From DASYQD01 sp963846495 (GTDB taxonomy: Bacteria; Acidobacteriota; Thermoanaerobaculia; Multivoradales; JAIOJS01): a DNA stretch of 64,000 nt. Each line of letters starts with the position of its first letter. Within the stretch, counting starts at the first letter, position 1. The notes under the pieces are model-generated. The model ran no database searches. It was given only the letters and a program-made list of their open reading frames with translations, and was not told where the DNA came from. The DNA lies in contig CAWJWP010000014.1 of the NCBI GenBank assembly GCA_963846495.1, positions 1 to 64,000 on the forward strand. Reading direction: 5' to 3'. Below are positions 12,891-21,108 of this stretch, in pieces. Both the position numbers and the translations under genes were made by a program.

Positions 12891-13616
12891 ATGCTGGCCT
12901 CCGTCGGAGAGCAGCCGTCGAGTGGCGAAGAGGCAGCGCGCGAAGTCGGCGTCGGTCCGCACCCGCGGCCCTGGCCCGACGACCCGCGGTTCGACCCGGA
13001 GCTGCTCGCCGGCGGCGATCGGCGCAACGTCGCCGACCGCTATCGCTATTGGCGGCTGGAGGCGATCGTCGCCGACCTCGACCGGCGCCGCCACCCGTTC
13101 CACGTCGCCATCGAGAACTGGCGGCACGACTTCAACATCGGCGCCGTGGTGAGGAACGCCAATGCCTTCCTCGCCCGCGCCGTGCACGTGGTGGGGGAGC
13201 GGCGCTGGAACCGCCGCGGCGCGATGATGACCGAGGCCTACCAGCACGTGCACCTGCACGCCACGGTGGAGGAGCTCGCCGCGTGGGCGGCGGCGGCGCG
13301 GCTGCCGCTGGTGGGCGTCGACAACCTGCCCGGCGCGCAGCCGATCGACCGCGCGCCGCTGCCGCGCGAGTGCGTGCTGCTCTTCGGCCAGGAGGGCGAA
13401 GGACTGTCGGCGGCGGCGCGCGAGGTGGTGTCGTCGCTGCTGTCGATTCCGCAGTGGGGCTCGACGCGCTCGATCAACGCCGGCGCGGCGTCGGCGGTGG
13501 CGATGTACGAGTGGTGCCGGCGCTACGCCGTGGATGGAGAGGCGCGCGACGCGGACGACGAACTGGACCTTCCCGCCGCGGGCGACGACGTGCCGGCGTC
13601 GCGGACTTCGCGGTGA
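12891..13616 (+). CDS. SpoU/TrmH-family RNA methyltransferase
   Basis: A 241-residue SPOUT-class enzyme that would transfer a methyl group from S-adenosylmethionine to ribose 2'-O (or a base) of tRNA or rRNA. The three SpoU motifs are present: HDFNIGAVVRNANAF (motif 1), LLFGQEGEGLSAAA (motif 2) and IPQWGSTRSINAGAASAVAM (motif 3). The usual Leu-Asn-Val of motif 3 reads Ile-Asn-Ala. There is no N-terminal RNA-binding domain of the RlmB type, and the C-terminus has an acidic extension. The exact target RNA cannot be told. It overlaps the next gene by GTGA. Confidence 0.88.
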   Translation: MLASVGEQPSSGEEAAREVGVGPHPRPWPDDPRFDPELLAGGDRRNVADRYRYWRLEAIVADLDRRRHPFHVAIENWRHDFNIGAVVRNANAFLARAVHVVGERRWNRRGAMMTEAYQHVHLHATVEELAAWAAAARLPLVGVDNLPGAQPIDRAPLPRECVLLFGQEGEGLSAAAREVVSSLLSIPQWGSTRSINAGAASAVAMYEWCRRYAVDGEARDADDELDLPAAGDDVPASRTSR

Positions 13617-14533
13617 GCGAGGTCTTCTGCAGCGAAGAGGCGCGGCGGGAGAGCGCGCCGCTCGGCGGCACCGCCACGCGTGCCGACGCCTGGCTGCTCG
13701 TCGAGCACCACGGGCCGTGGGGCGAGCGGGCGGTGGAGGAGAACGACCTTCCGCCTGCGGTGCAGGAGTGGATGCAGTCGCAGCTCTCGGCCCTGAAGCC
13801 GCTCGTCGGCAAGACGCGGCCGCTGCTCGTCCGTCGCGAGGGCGAGAGCGGTCGCGGCTCGGTGGCGTGCTTCCTCGCCATCGCGCGCGAGGAGCGCCAG
13901 GAGCTCTACCGCTTCGAGGTCCATCGTCACGAGGAGCTGACGGCGCTCGATCTCGCCTCGATGCTCGGCGAAGGCGACAACGGCGCGCTCGCGCGCGCGC
14001 GGCGCGAGCAGGGCCTCGTGCTGATCTGCGGCAACGCCCGCCGCGACCGCTGCTGCGCCCGCTTCGGCCTGCCCACGTGGCGTGCGCTCGCCGAGACGAT
14101 CGGCGAGGAAGCGTGGCTCTCTACCCACCAAGGCGGCCACCGCTACGCGTCGACAGGGCTCTGCCTCCCTGAAGGCGTGGCGTACGGCTTCCTCTCCGCG
14201 GACGAAGCGGAACCGCTGATCGACGCGCGCCGCCGTGGCGCCATCCACCTGCGCTGCTTCCGCGGCTGCACTTTCCATGACGCTCCCGTGCAGGCGGCCG
14301 ATGCGCTGCTGCGCGAGCGCCTCGGCGAGGACCGTCTCGCCGCATGGCGGCTGGCAGATGCTGCGGAGGAGTCGCCCGGCGCCTGGCGCGTCGTCTTCGC
14401 CGCCGTCGATCGACGGCTCGTCGTGCGCCTCCTCCGCGGCACCGAGGATGCGCTGGTGAGCTGCACGCCGCTCAAGCGCAAGCCGATCGACCGCTTCACC
14501 CTCACTTCGATCGACAGCGAGGCCATCCCATGA
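13613..14533 (+). CDS. Sucrase/ferredoxin-like family protein
   Basis: A 306-residue protein of the Apd1/Aim32-type sucrase/ferredoxin-like family, which has a thioredoxin-like 2Fe-2S fold. The diagnostic regions are LICGNARRDRCCARFGLP with the cysteine ligands and STHQGGHRYASTGLCLP with the conserved His-Gly-Gly-His-Arg. The last 60 residues (DRRLVVRLLRGTEDALVSC) form a separate small domain. The GTG at 13613 overlaps the previous stop (GTGA), giving the expected N-terminus. Cellular role in bacteria is unclear; an electron-transfer or redox role is inferred from the family. Confidence 0.8.
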   Translation: MSEVFCSEEARRESAPLGGTATRADAWLLVEHHGPWGERAVEENDLPPAVQEWMQSQLSALKPLVGKTRPLLVRREGESGRGSVACFLAIAREERQELYRFEVHRHEELTALDLASMLGEGDNGALARARREQGLVLICGNARRDRCCARFGLPTWRALAETIGEEAWLSTHQGGHRYASTGLCLPEGVAYGFLSADEAEPLIDARRRGAIHLRCFRGCTFHDAPVQAADALLRERLGEDRLAAWRLADAAEESPGAWRVVFAAVDRRLVVRLLRGTEDALVSCTPLKRKPIDRFTLTSIDSEAIP

Positions 14534-15339
14534 GCGTCCGCTTCACCCACGTCGATTCCTTCACCAGCGAGCCCTTCCGCGGCAACCCCGCGGGGGTCGT
14601 CGTGCTCGCCGCCTGGCCGAGCGCCGACTGGATGCAAGGCGTCGCCGCCGAGCTGAATCTCTCGGCGACGGCCTTCCTGGTGCGCCGGGACGACGGTTTC
14701 GGCTTGCGCTGGTTCACGCGAACGGTGGAGCTCGCGCTGTGCGGCCACGCCACGCTCGCCAGCGCACGGGTGCTGTTGGACGAAGCGCTGGCGCCGGCGA
14801 GCGCGCCGATCACTCTCCACACCACCCAGAGCGGCGCGCTACGCGCGATCCCCAGCGGCGACTGGATCGAGCTCGATTTCCCGGCGACGCCGCCGGAGGA
14901 GACGCCGGCACCGTTAGGCCTCGCCGAAGCGCTCGGCGCCACTCCGACCTGGGTCGGCCGCAGCCGCTTCGACCTCGTCGCAGTGGTCGACGACGAGGCG
15001 GAGGTGCGCACGGCGCGGCCCGACCTCGGCGCGCTGCGCGGCATCGACGCCCGCGGCATCATGGTCACCGCTCGGGCCGCTGCCGGCAGCGAGCACGACT
15101 TCGTGTCGCGCTTCTTCGCTCCCAGCGTCGGCATCGACGAGGATCCGGTGACCGGCTCGGCGCACTGCTGCCTGGCGCCCTACTGGGCGCAGCGGCTCGG
15201 GCGCGACGAGCTCGTCGGCTACCAGGCCTCCGCGCGCGGCGGCGTCGTGCGCGTGCGCGTCGCCGGCGACCGCGTCTTCCTCGGCGGCCAGACGGCGGTC
15301 GTGGCGCGCGGCGAGCTGCTCGTCGACCCGACCTCCTAG
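14530..15339 (+). CDS. PhzF-family protein lacking the catalytic Glu
   Basis: A 269-residue two-lobed PhzF/YddE-like isomerase-fold protein. Family marks are FRGNPAGVVVL, WFTRTVELALCGHATLA and IDEDPVTGSAHCCLAPYW. In PhzF proteins the N-terminal lobe has the motif N-x-S-E-T-x-F whose Glu is the catalytic acid/base; here the codons at 14656-14673 read N-L-S-A-T-A, so the Glu position (residue 46) is Ala. The fold should be intact, but ordinary PhzF isomerase chemistry would not. The start overlaps the previous stop as ATGA and the three genes 12891-15339 form one transcription unit. Confidence 0.87.
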   Translation: MSVRFTHVDSFTSEPFRGNPAGVVVLAAWPSADWMQGVAAELNLSATAFLVRRDDGFGLRWFTRTVELALCGHATLASARVLLDEALAPASAPITLHTTQSGALRAIPSGDWIELDFPATPPEETPAPLGLAEALGATPTWVGRSRFDLVAVVDDEAEVRTARPDLGALRGIDARGIMVTARAAAGSEHDFVSRFFAPSVGIDEDPVTGSAHCCLAPYWAQRLGRDELVGYQASARGGVVRVRVAGDRVFLGGQTAVVARGELLVDPTS

Positions 15340-15382
15340 GCGGACGCGCGAAGCGGTCTCGCCAGGCCGGATGCTTCCTGAG

Positions 15383-18300
15383 TCAGGTGCTGCCGGCGCG
15401 GCGGCCACCTCGAGGGTCGCTATTGGCGCGGCAGAGGGGGAGGCGGATCACGGCTATGTCGTGACGCTCGCTCCAGCGGTGTCGCGCCACGATCTCCCGG
15501 AAGTACACCTGGTCCTGGACGCAGCCGCGGCGCCAGGTTGGAGTGGCGTACTCGCGCCGCAGACAGACCTCGGGAGTCGCGAAGCTGTAGTCGACTTGCT
15601 GCGGCGACACCAGCATGCCGCAGCGAGCCATCTTCGCCCGCGGGCTGCTCTGGAAGGCGGCGGCGAAGCTGGCCAGGTATTCCGGGTACATGTCGTCGTC
15701 GTCGTCGAAGAAACACACGAAATCGCCGGTGGCATGGCGGAGCCCCTGGTTGCGCGCCCACGAGGCGCTGGTGCGCTCGCAATGGCGGACGAGGCGGATC
15801 CTGGGATCGGCGCAGCCGGGGTCGGCGTCGCCTCCGTTGTCGACGAGGATCAGCTCCCAGTTGCGGTAGGTCTGCGCGACGACGCCGGCGATGGTAGAGG
15901 CGAGCCTGTGTGGCCGGCGGAAGGTGGGCATGATGATGCTGAACTTGAACGGCTCGGCTGTGGCTGGGGCGGTCGACTCGGCGATGACGAAGAGGTCGCC
16001 TTCGAGGCCGACCGGGGCCAGGATCCACACCTCTTCAGCCTCGTCGCCGGCTGCGAGCGACCGCCGCTCGCGCACCGCCCAGCCACCCGCGGCGACCGCC
16101 GCCTCGATCTCCCCCGCGGTCCAGCGGGTTTCGAGGAAACCTTCCCCGACGCGTGTCGTGCGGCGCGCACCGCGGGCGGCGGGAGGCACATAGAACGCCA
16201 CCACGACGGCCCGGCGGGCAACTCGCATGGCCTCGGCCAGGGTCCGTTCGAAGAGCCACGGTGGCAGGTGCTCGAGGACGTGGCGCAGCACGACGACGTC
16301 GAAGCCGCCGCTCTGCCACGGCAGGCAGCCGGCGTCGGCCTGGATCACCGGAACGTCGGGGAAGAGGCGATGGGCGGTGCGCAGCATGGCGGTGGTCACG
16401 TCGGTGCCCACCCACGACACCCGCGGCCGATACGGGGCCAAGTGAGTCCACAGCGCTCCCGGGCCGCAGCCGAGGTCGAGCAGGCGCGAGCCCAACCGCA
16501 CTGACAGCTCGGCGAGCGCCCGACGGCAGCTTGTCGCCGCGCTCACGGTGCGTTCTTCCGTCACGATGCGGGCGATACGCTCCTCCGCCCAGAAGTTCCA
16601 GTGCTCCCATTCGCGGCGGCCCGGCACCGCTACAACGTCGCCGGCTGCCGGTGGCGCCTCAGCGGCATAACGGCGCGGATCGCCGATTCGTCCGCCGTCA
16701 GGCTGGCGCCGACGGCGGCGGCGCCAGAGCTCCGCGTTGGCCTTGGCGGCCGCACCGGACTCGTCGGGGCGCGGGTGGTCGAGGTGCAGCAGGCAGCCGT
16801 CGAGTCGCGGCAGGGTCCCGGTCGTGCGCTCCAGGCGGCTGCAGATCTCGCGGTCCTCCCACCCCCAGCCCCGGAAGCGCTCGTCGTGCCCGCCCACCGC
16901 ATGGTAGAGAGCGGCGTCGATCCAGAGCGCGCCGCCCTGGGAATCGGTGAAGCGACGACCGGCGAAGCGGGCGGGATCGAGCGCGTTGCGGGGAGTGGCG
17001 ACGTGCTCGGCAATCGCCTCCGCGGTGGCGACGGCGTCGAGGTAGAGGACCTCGCGGTAGGGCAGCAACGCCCGCGCACCGCCGCGCAGCGCGGCGAGCC
17101 CGCGCGAGAGGAAGTCCGCAGGCAGCAGGAGGTCGGCGTCGAGGAAGCACAGCGCTCCGGCGTCGGCGGCGGTCGAGGCGGCGCCGACGTTGAAGGCCCA
17201 TCCGCGGTTGTATGGGCCGGGGTTGTAGACGAATACGTGGCGATCGACCAGCGGGGCGAGCTCCGCGGCGAGCAGCGCCTCGGTGTCCTGCTCGACGACG
17301 ACGACGCGGTAGCGGAAGCGCTCGAGGTCCTGGAAGGCGAGGGCGGTGAGCATTGCCCTCGCGTTGCGCCGCCTCGCCGACTCGTGCCGACCAGCACGGA
17401 TACCGACGACCACGGTCACCTCCCGGTGCTCGCGGTGGCTCTCCTCGAGGAGCTCGGCAAGGGAAAAGTCGAGCGCCTCTCGCGGCACGTCGTCCACCGG
17501 CCTTCCGGGCGCCATCGCCGCCCGGGTCGTGTACCACTGGTGGTAGACGATCCCCTCGTACTCGGCGCCGAGCGAGACCGGCTCGGAGGCGCTGCCGGGC
17601 CGCCGGGCGGCAGTGCGCTCGAGGCCGGCAAGGCGGCGGCCGCCGCGGCGTGCTTCGACGCTGATTCGCTCGCCGACGTCGAGGCGGCTGGGGCGGTCTT
17701 TCTCGTCGAGGAAGCCCACCCCCAGCTCGTCGAGCGTGGCGCGCGCGATCATCAGGCAGGAGGGGTGGACGTAGCCGCGGTGGTGGAGGATCCCGGCGAC
17801 GGCCGCCCCGCCGTCGAGCAGCGCGCGGAGGCGGGCGAGCCAGTCGTCGGCGAGAGGAAAGGCGTCGCTGTCGAGGGCCACCAGGTAGGGCGAGCGGAGG
17901 TAAGAACGGGCCAGCTCGAGGGCGGGCCCGTGGCCGCGGTTGACTTCGCTCTCGATGAGGTCGAGGTCGCCGCGGCGGGCGAGCAGCCGCAGCCACTCTC
18001 GGCTGCCGTCGGTAGAGGCGTTGTCGACCACCACCAGCCGGGCGTCGGCGCCGGCGCTGTGGCGCAAGGTCCTGAGCACGGCCACGCGGGTCATCTCGAG
18101 ACCGTTGTGGACCGCCATCAGCACGCCGTAGGTTGGAGGAGGGTAGGGCATGACGGCGCTCCCATCGGTGAGGGCCGCCGCCCTGGCGACCCTCCGCTCG
18201 GGCAGGGCGACGGCGAGGGCGGCGCGCAGGCGCTCGGCGTAGCTGTGCGTGGCGAGGCGTTCGCGGCAGGCGGCGAGCAGGCACCGGCGGCGATCCGGGT

Positions 18301-19822
18301 CGGCCAGGAGCCCGCGCACCACCACCACCAGACCCTCGACGTCGGCGAAATGCGGCAGGTCGGGAAAGGCCTCGGCGAGCTCAGGGCGCTGCTCCGAGAC
18401 CACCAGGGCGCCGCAGGCCAGCGCCTCGTAGACGCGCGGATTGAGCGAGGTCGCCGGCAGCCGCCGGCGGTTGAAGTGGTGGCGGTCGCGGAAGACGTTG
18501 ACCACCACCCGCGTCTGCCGGTAGAGCTCGGCCGTCCGTTCCGGCGGCACGTTGGCGCCGAGCGAGAGCGCCTGCAGCTGCCGCGACCGCCAGGGCCCGC
18601 CGACGACGTACGACAGCAGCCCCTCGCGTGCAAGGCGCAGCAACATCGCCTCGCGCGTCGGGTTGCCGCCGCCGATGAAGCCCACGTCATAGCGCCGGTC
18701 CTCGTCGGGCCCACAGGTTTGGCGGTGAGGGTCCCAGGCGACCGGCAGGTAGTGGGCGTTGCGATGGCGACCGCGGGTCGAAGGGTCGTTGACGAAGACG
18801 ACGTCGAACCCCCGCGAGGTGCGCTCGGTGTCGTCCACCTCGTAGGGCTCGTCGAGGAGCCAGACAACGCTCCGCACGTCACGGAAGCGGTCGCCCCAGC
18901 GCTGCCGGAAGCGGCGGCCGTGGACCACGAAGAGCAGGTCCGGCTGGAAGCCCGCGACCGCCTCAGGGAGCCGCGCCTCGTCCCACGACGCGGCGGCCCA
19001 GGGCAGGCCCAGGTCACGCGCGGCGTTCTCCAGGCCGCGAGTGAAGACGTCGCCGCAGGAGAGGAACTGGTAGTGGACGAAGAACAGCCGCGGCGGCTCC
19101 GCGGGCGCGGGCGCCGGTTCTGGCGCCGGCGTTGACGCAGGCGCCGGCGCGGTTTCCGGAGCGGGCGCGGCCGCATGGAGCATGCCGTTGCTTCCATTGC
19201 CGAAGGTCTCGAGCGCCACCTTCGGCAGGGTGGCGAGCCGGCTTTCCCGCGACAGGTTGACCAGCTCGACGCCGCGGCGCGCCAGCGCGGCCCTCAGCGC
19301 GCCATACTCGCCGTCGATCTCGGCCAGCTCGCGAGTCAACGGGTGGCGGCCGGTGGCGGCGAAGAAGTGGTGATCGGTGAAGTCGACGCCGATCAGCCCA
19401 ATGCGGCGGGCCCCCATCAGAACCGCGAGGCAGACCGCGACGTAAGGTGAGTTCCGCGTGAAGGGAAGCGACTCTGAGTCGCCGACCTCCGTTCCACGCC
19501 GCCGACCGAGCCGGAACCTCACGATCGCCGGGTGGGCGAGCCCACCCAGGTCGCGCCCGGGGTCGAGCTGGGTGAACAGCGCGCGGGCGCGGCTCGACTC
19601 GACGTGACGGAAGCGGTCGGCGCGGAACTGGCTCTTCGGGTTGACCACCACGAGGTAGGTGGGATCGAAGAGGCGTCCGACGTCGTTGACCCCGATCGTC
19701 GTCCAGCGTTCAGGCGTCGGCAGGTCGGCGAGCGAACGGCCGCAACCGCAGACGACGATCGTCTCGCCGGCGTGGCGGCCGCACCAGGAGGCAAGGGTCG
19801 GACCGGGCGGGACGCTGCTCAC
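15383..19822 (-). CDS. Multidomain glycosyltransferase/methyltransferase fusion
   Basis: A 1479-residue protein at the downstream end of the eCIS operon. Residues about 20-210 resemble MptE-like/DUF115-type glycosylation proteins (GVNDVGRLFDPTYLVVVNPK, IGLIGVDF); a Pro/Ala linker follows (about 220-245). About 246-540 is a CgeB-type glycosyltransferase (DVGFIGGGNPTREAMLLRL, NPRVYEALACGALVVSEQ). About 563-690 is a GT2 domain (VVVDNASTDGS, ALDSDAFP). About 800-1040 is a second GT2/galactosyltransferase-like domain (YNRGWAFNVGA, CFLDADLL, GWGWEDREICSRL). About 1080-1260 is a class I methyltransferase (LLDLGCGPGALWTHL, VVLRHVLEHLP). About 1295-1479 is a third GT2 (SIIMPTFRRPHR, FFDDDDDMYPEY). GTG 19822 overlaps the upstream stop. 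It may build or decorate a glycan on the injection system or cell surface; that is inference from position. Confidence 0.85.
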   Translation of the reverse strand: MSSVPPGPTLASWCGRHAGETIVVCGCGRSLADLPTPERWTTIGVNDVGRLFDPTYLVVVNPKSQFRADRFRHVESSRARALFTQLDPGRDLGGLAHPAIVRFRLGRRRGTEVGDSESLPFTRNSPYVAVCLAVLMGARRIGLIGVDFTDHHFFAATGRHPLTRELAEIDGEYGALRAALARRGVELVNLSRESRLATLPKVALETFGNGSNGMLHAAAPAPETAPAPASTPAPEPAPAPAEPPRLFFVHYQFLSCGDVFTRGLENAARDLGLPWAAASWDEARLPEAVAGFQPDLLFVVHGRRFRQRWGDRFRDVRSVVWLLDEPYEVDDTERTSRGFDVVFVNDPSTRGRHRNAHYLPVAWDPHRQTCGPDEDRRYDVGFIGGGNPTREAMLLRLAREGLLSYVVGGPWRSRQLQALSLGANVPPERTAELYRQTRVVVNVFRDRHHFNRRRLPATSLNPRVYEALACGALVVSEQRPELAEAFPDLPHFADVEGLVVVVRGLLADPDRRRCLLAACRERLATHSYAERLRAALAVALPERRVARAAALTDGSAVMPYPPPTYGVLMAVHNGLEMTRVAVLRTLRHSAGADARLVVVDNASTDGSREWLRLLARRGDLDLIESEVNRGHGPALELARSYLRSPYLVALDSDAFPLADDWLARLRALLDGGAAVAGILHHRGYVHPSCLMIARATLDELGVGFLDEKDRPSRLDVGERISVEARRGGRRLAGLERTAARRPGSASEPVSLGAEYEGIVYHQWYTTRAAMAPGRPVDDVPREALDFSLAELLEESHREHREVTVVVGIRAGRHESARRRNARAMLTALAFQDLERFRYRVVVVEQDTEALLAAELAPLVDRHVFVYNPGPYNRGWAFNVGAASTAADAGALCFLDADLLLPADFLSRGLAALRGGARALLPYREVLYLDAVATAEAIAEHVATPRNALDPARFAGRRFTDSQGGALWIDAALYHAVGGHDERFRGWGWEDREICSRLERTTGTLPRLDGCLLHLDHPRPDESGAAAKANAELWRRRRRRQPDGGRIGDPRRYAAEAPPAAGDVVAVPGRREWEHWNFWAEERIARIVTEERTVSAATSCRRALAELSVRLGSRLLDLGCGPGALWTHLAPYRPRVSWVGTDVTTAMLRTAHRLFPDVPVIQADAGCLPWQSGGFDVVVLRHVLEHLPPWLFERTLAEAMRVARRAVVVAFYVPPAARGARRTTRVGEGFLETRWTAGEIEAAVAAGGWAVRERRSLAAGDEAEEVWILAPVGLEGDLFVIAESTAPATAEPFKFSIIMPTFRRPHRLASTIAGVVAQTYRNWELILVDNGGDADPGCADPRIRLVRHCERTSASWARNQGLRHATGDFVCFFDDDDDMYPEYLASFAAAFQSSPRAKMARCGMLVSPQQVDYSFATPEVCLRREYATPTWRRGCVQDQVYFREIVARHRWSERHDIAVIRLPLCRANSDPRGGRRAGST

Positions 19823-21069
19823 GGGTTGCCCTCAGTGGCGCCAACGCCCGGGTCGGTGATCCAGCCCGGGGAGGGGAGCAGGGCGAGGTGAGCGATGCCC
19901 CCTTCTGCGAAGGCCACGACCAGCCGCCCGTCGTCGATCCGCAGGGGCGCCAGCACGCGGCACCCCGAGCCGGGGGAAAAGCGCGCCACCTCGCGCACGG
20001 CTCCGCTCTCGAGCGAAACGGCGAGGAGGCGCCCATCGAGGCTGGGCGCGAGCAGAAAACCCGGGACGACAGTGGCGGGGATGGTCGCGTCCAGGCCGAT
20101 CCTGTCGCCGCGTATCTGCCAGCGGAGCTCCCCGCTGCGCGCCGAGAAGAAGGCAGGATCGACCCCCGCGACGACCCCGCCGGGCACGGCGACGGGATCC
20201 GACTGGTCGTACCCCCCATCGACCTCCCGCCACCAGCGCAGACCCTGTCCATCGTTCTCGAGGACCAGCAAGGTGCTGCGGAACAGCTCGAGGTACCGGC
20301 TCCCACCGTCTTCGGCGAGCCGCGCCGAAAGCAGGGCGATGCTGCCGTCGTCGAGCACCACCGGCCGCCGGTGCCCGAGCGCCACGCGATCGAGGGGAGG
20401 GCCCGAGCGCCACCGCTCCCGCAGCGAGCGATCGAAGGATCGGATCTCTCCTGGCGCCCGTCGGTGCGAACCCGGGGGGGGAGGCGGCTGCCACGGCTTG
20501 AAGGGCGGCAAGGACCGCTCGTCGTCCCGATCCGTCCGCCCAGTACACGTGGCCACCAGCGTTCCCGCGCTGGCCCAGCCGAGCCGCGCTACCACGCCAC
20601 GCTCGCCAGGACAGGCAGTGGACTTACGCAGCACGCGGCCGTCCGCGGTCGAGAGCTCCAGAATCTCGCGGCCAGCCGGGACGAACAGGGAATCGCCCGC
20701 CCAGAGCACATCCCCTGCGAACGGAGCCGCCAAGTCGCTCCGGGCCTGGGCCGGCGCCGCGCGGTCGTCCGGGACGACGGCGCGCCAGCGCTCGTTCCCG
20801 TCCAGGTCCATAGCCACGACGGCGCCCGCACGACCATAGGCATAGAGGGTGGATTCAGAGGCCGCTGCCAGGGGCGGCATCCGCCAGACTGCCCACCGCG
20901 GCGCCAGGGTGTCCCGGGAGAAGGCGGCCAGCCCCAGCCCGTCTACGGGCGACACGCCGGGCACGCCCCGGTCGAGGGTCACCACCACCACGGAACCGGC
21001 AAGCGCCATCTCGCCCATGACCGGGGCCTCGAGATGGACGACATGCTTGGCGTCGGGGTCCCAGGGCAC
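19819..21069 (-). CDS. PQQ-like beta-propeller protein
   Basis: A 416-residue protein with repeated blades of the PQQ/WD-like type, for example GAVVAMDLDGNERWRAVV, REILELSTADGRVLR, VVAGVDPAFFSARSGELRW and GRLLAVSLESGAVREV. No signal peptide is seen, so it is probably cytoplasmic or leaves with the particle. It lies between the DUF4157 protein and the glycosyltransferase fusion and overlaps the latter by GTGA, so the two are probably made together. A scaffold or binding role is likely; no catalytic residues are evident. Confidence 0.7.
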   Translation of the reverse strand: MPWDPDAKHVVHLEAPVMGEMALAGSVVVVTLDRGVPGVSPVDGLGLAAFSRDTLAPRWAVWRMPPLAAASESTLYAYGRAGAVVAMDLDGNERWRAVVPDDRAAPAQARSDLAAPFAGDVLWAGDSLFVPAGREILELSTADGRVLRKSTACPGERGVVARLGWASAGTLVATCTGRTDRDDERSLPPFKPWQPPPPPGSHRRAPGEIRSFDRSLRERWRSGPPLDRVALGHRRPVVLDDGSIALLSARLAEDGGSRYLELFRSTLLVLENDGQGLRWWREVDGGYDQSDPVAVPGGVVAGVDPAFFSARSGELRWQIRGDRIGLDATIPATVVPGFLLAPSLDGRLLAVSLESGAVREVARFSPGSGCRVLAPLRIDDGRLVVAFAEGGIAHLALLPSPGWITDPGVGATEGNP

Positions 21070-21108
21070 GGATGGCCACTCCTCAGCGGTCCAGCGAAGC
21101 TGGCCTGC

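Noticed and set aside
12500..13612. Upstream extension of the sucrase/ferredoxin-like frame
   Set aside because: It overlaps the methyltransferase gene in another frame; the GTGA-overlap start at 13613 fits the family.
13474..14278. Minus-strand open frames opposite the sucrase/ferredoxin-like gene
   Set aside because: Shadow frames; the plus strand carries the conserved cysteine and His-Gly-Gly-His motifs.
16601..19135. Plus-strand open frame of about 840 codons opposite the glycosyltransferase fusion
   Set aside because: Antisense shadow; the minus strand shows DxD, methyltransferase and CgeB motifs throughout this stretch.
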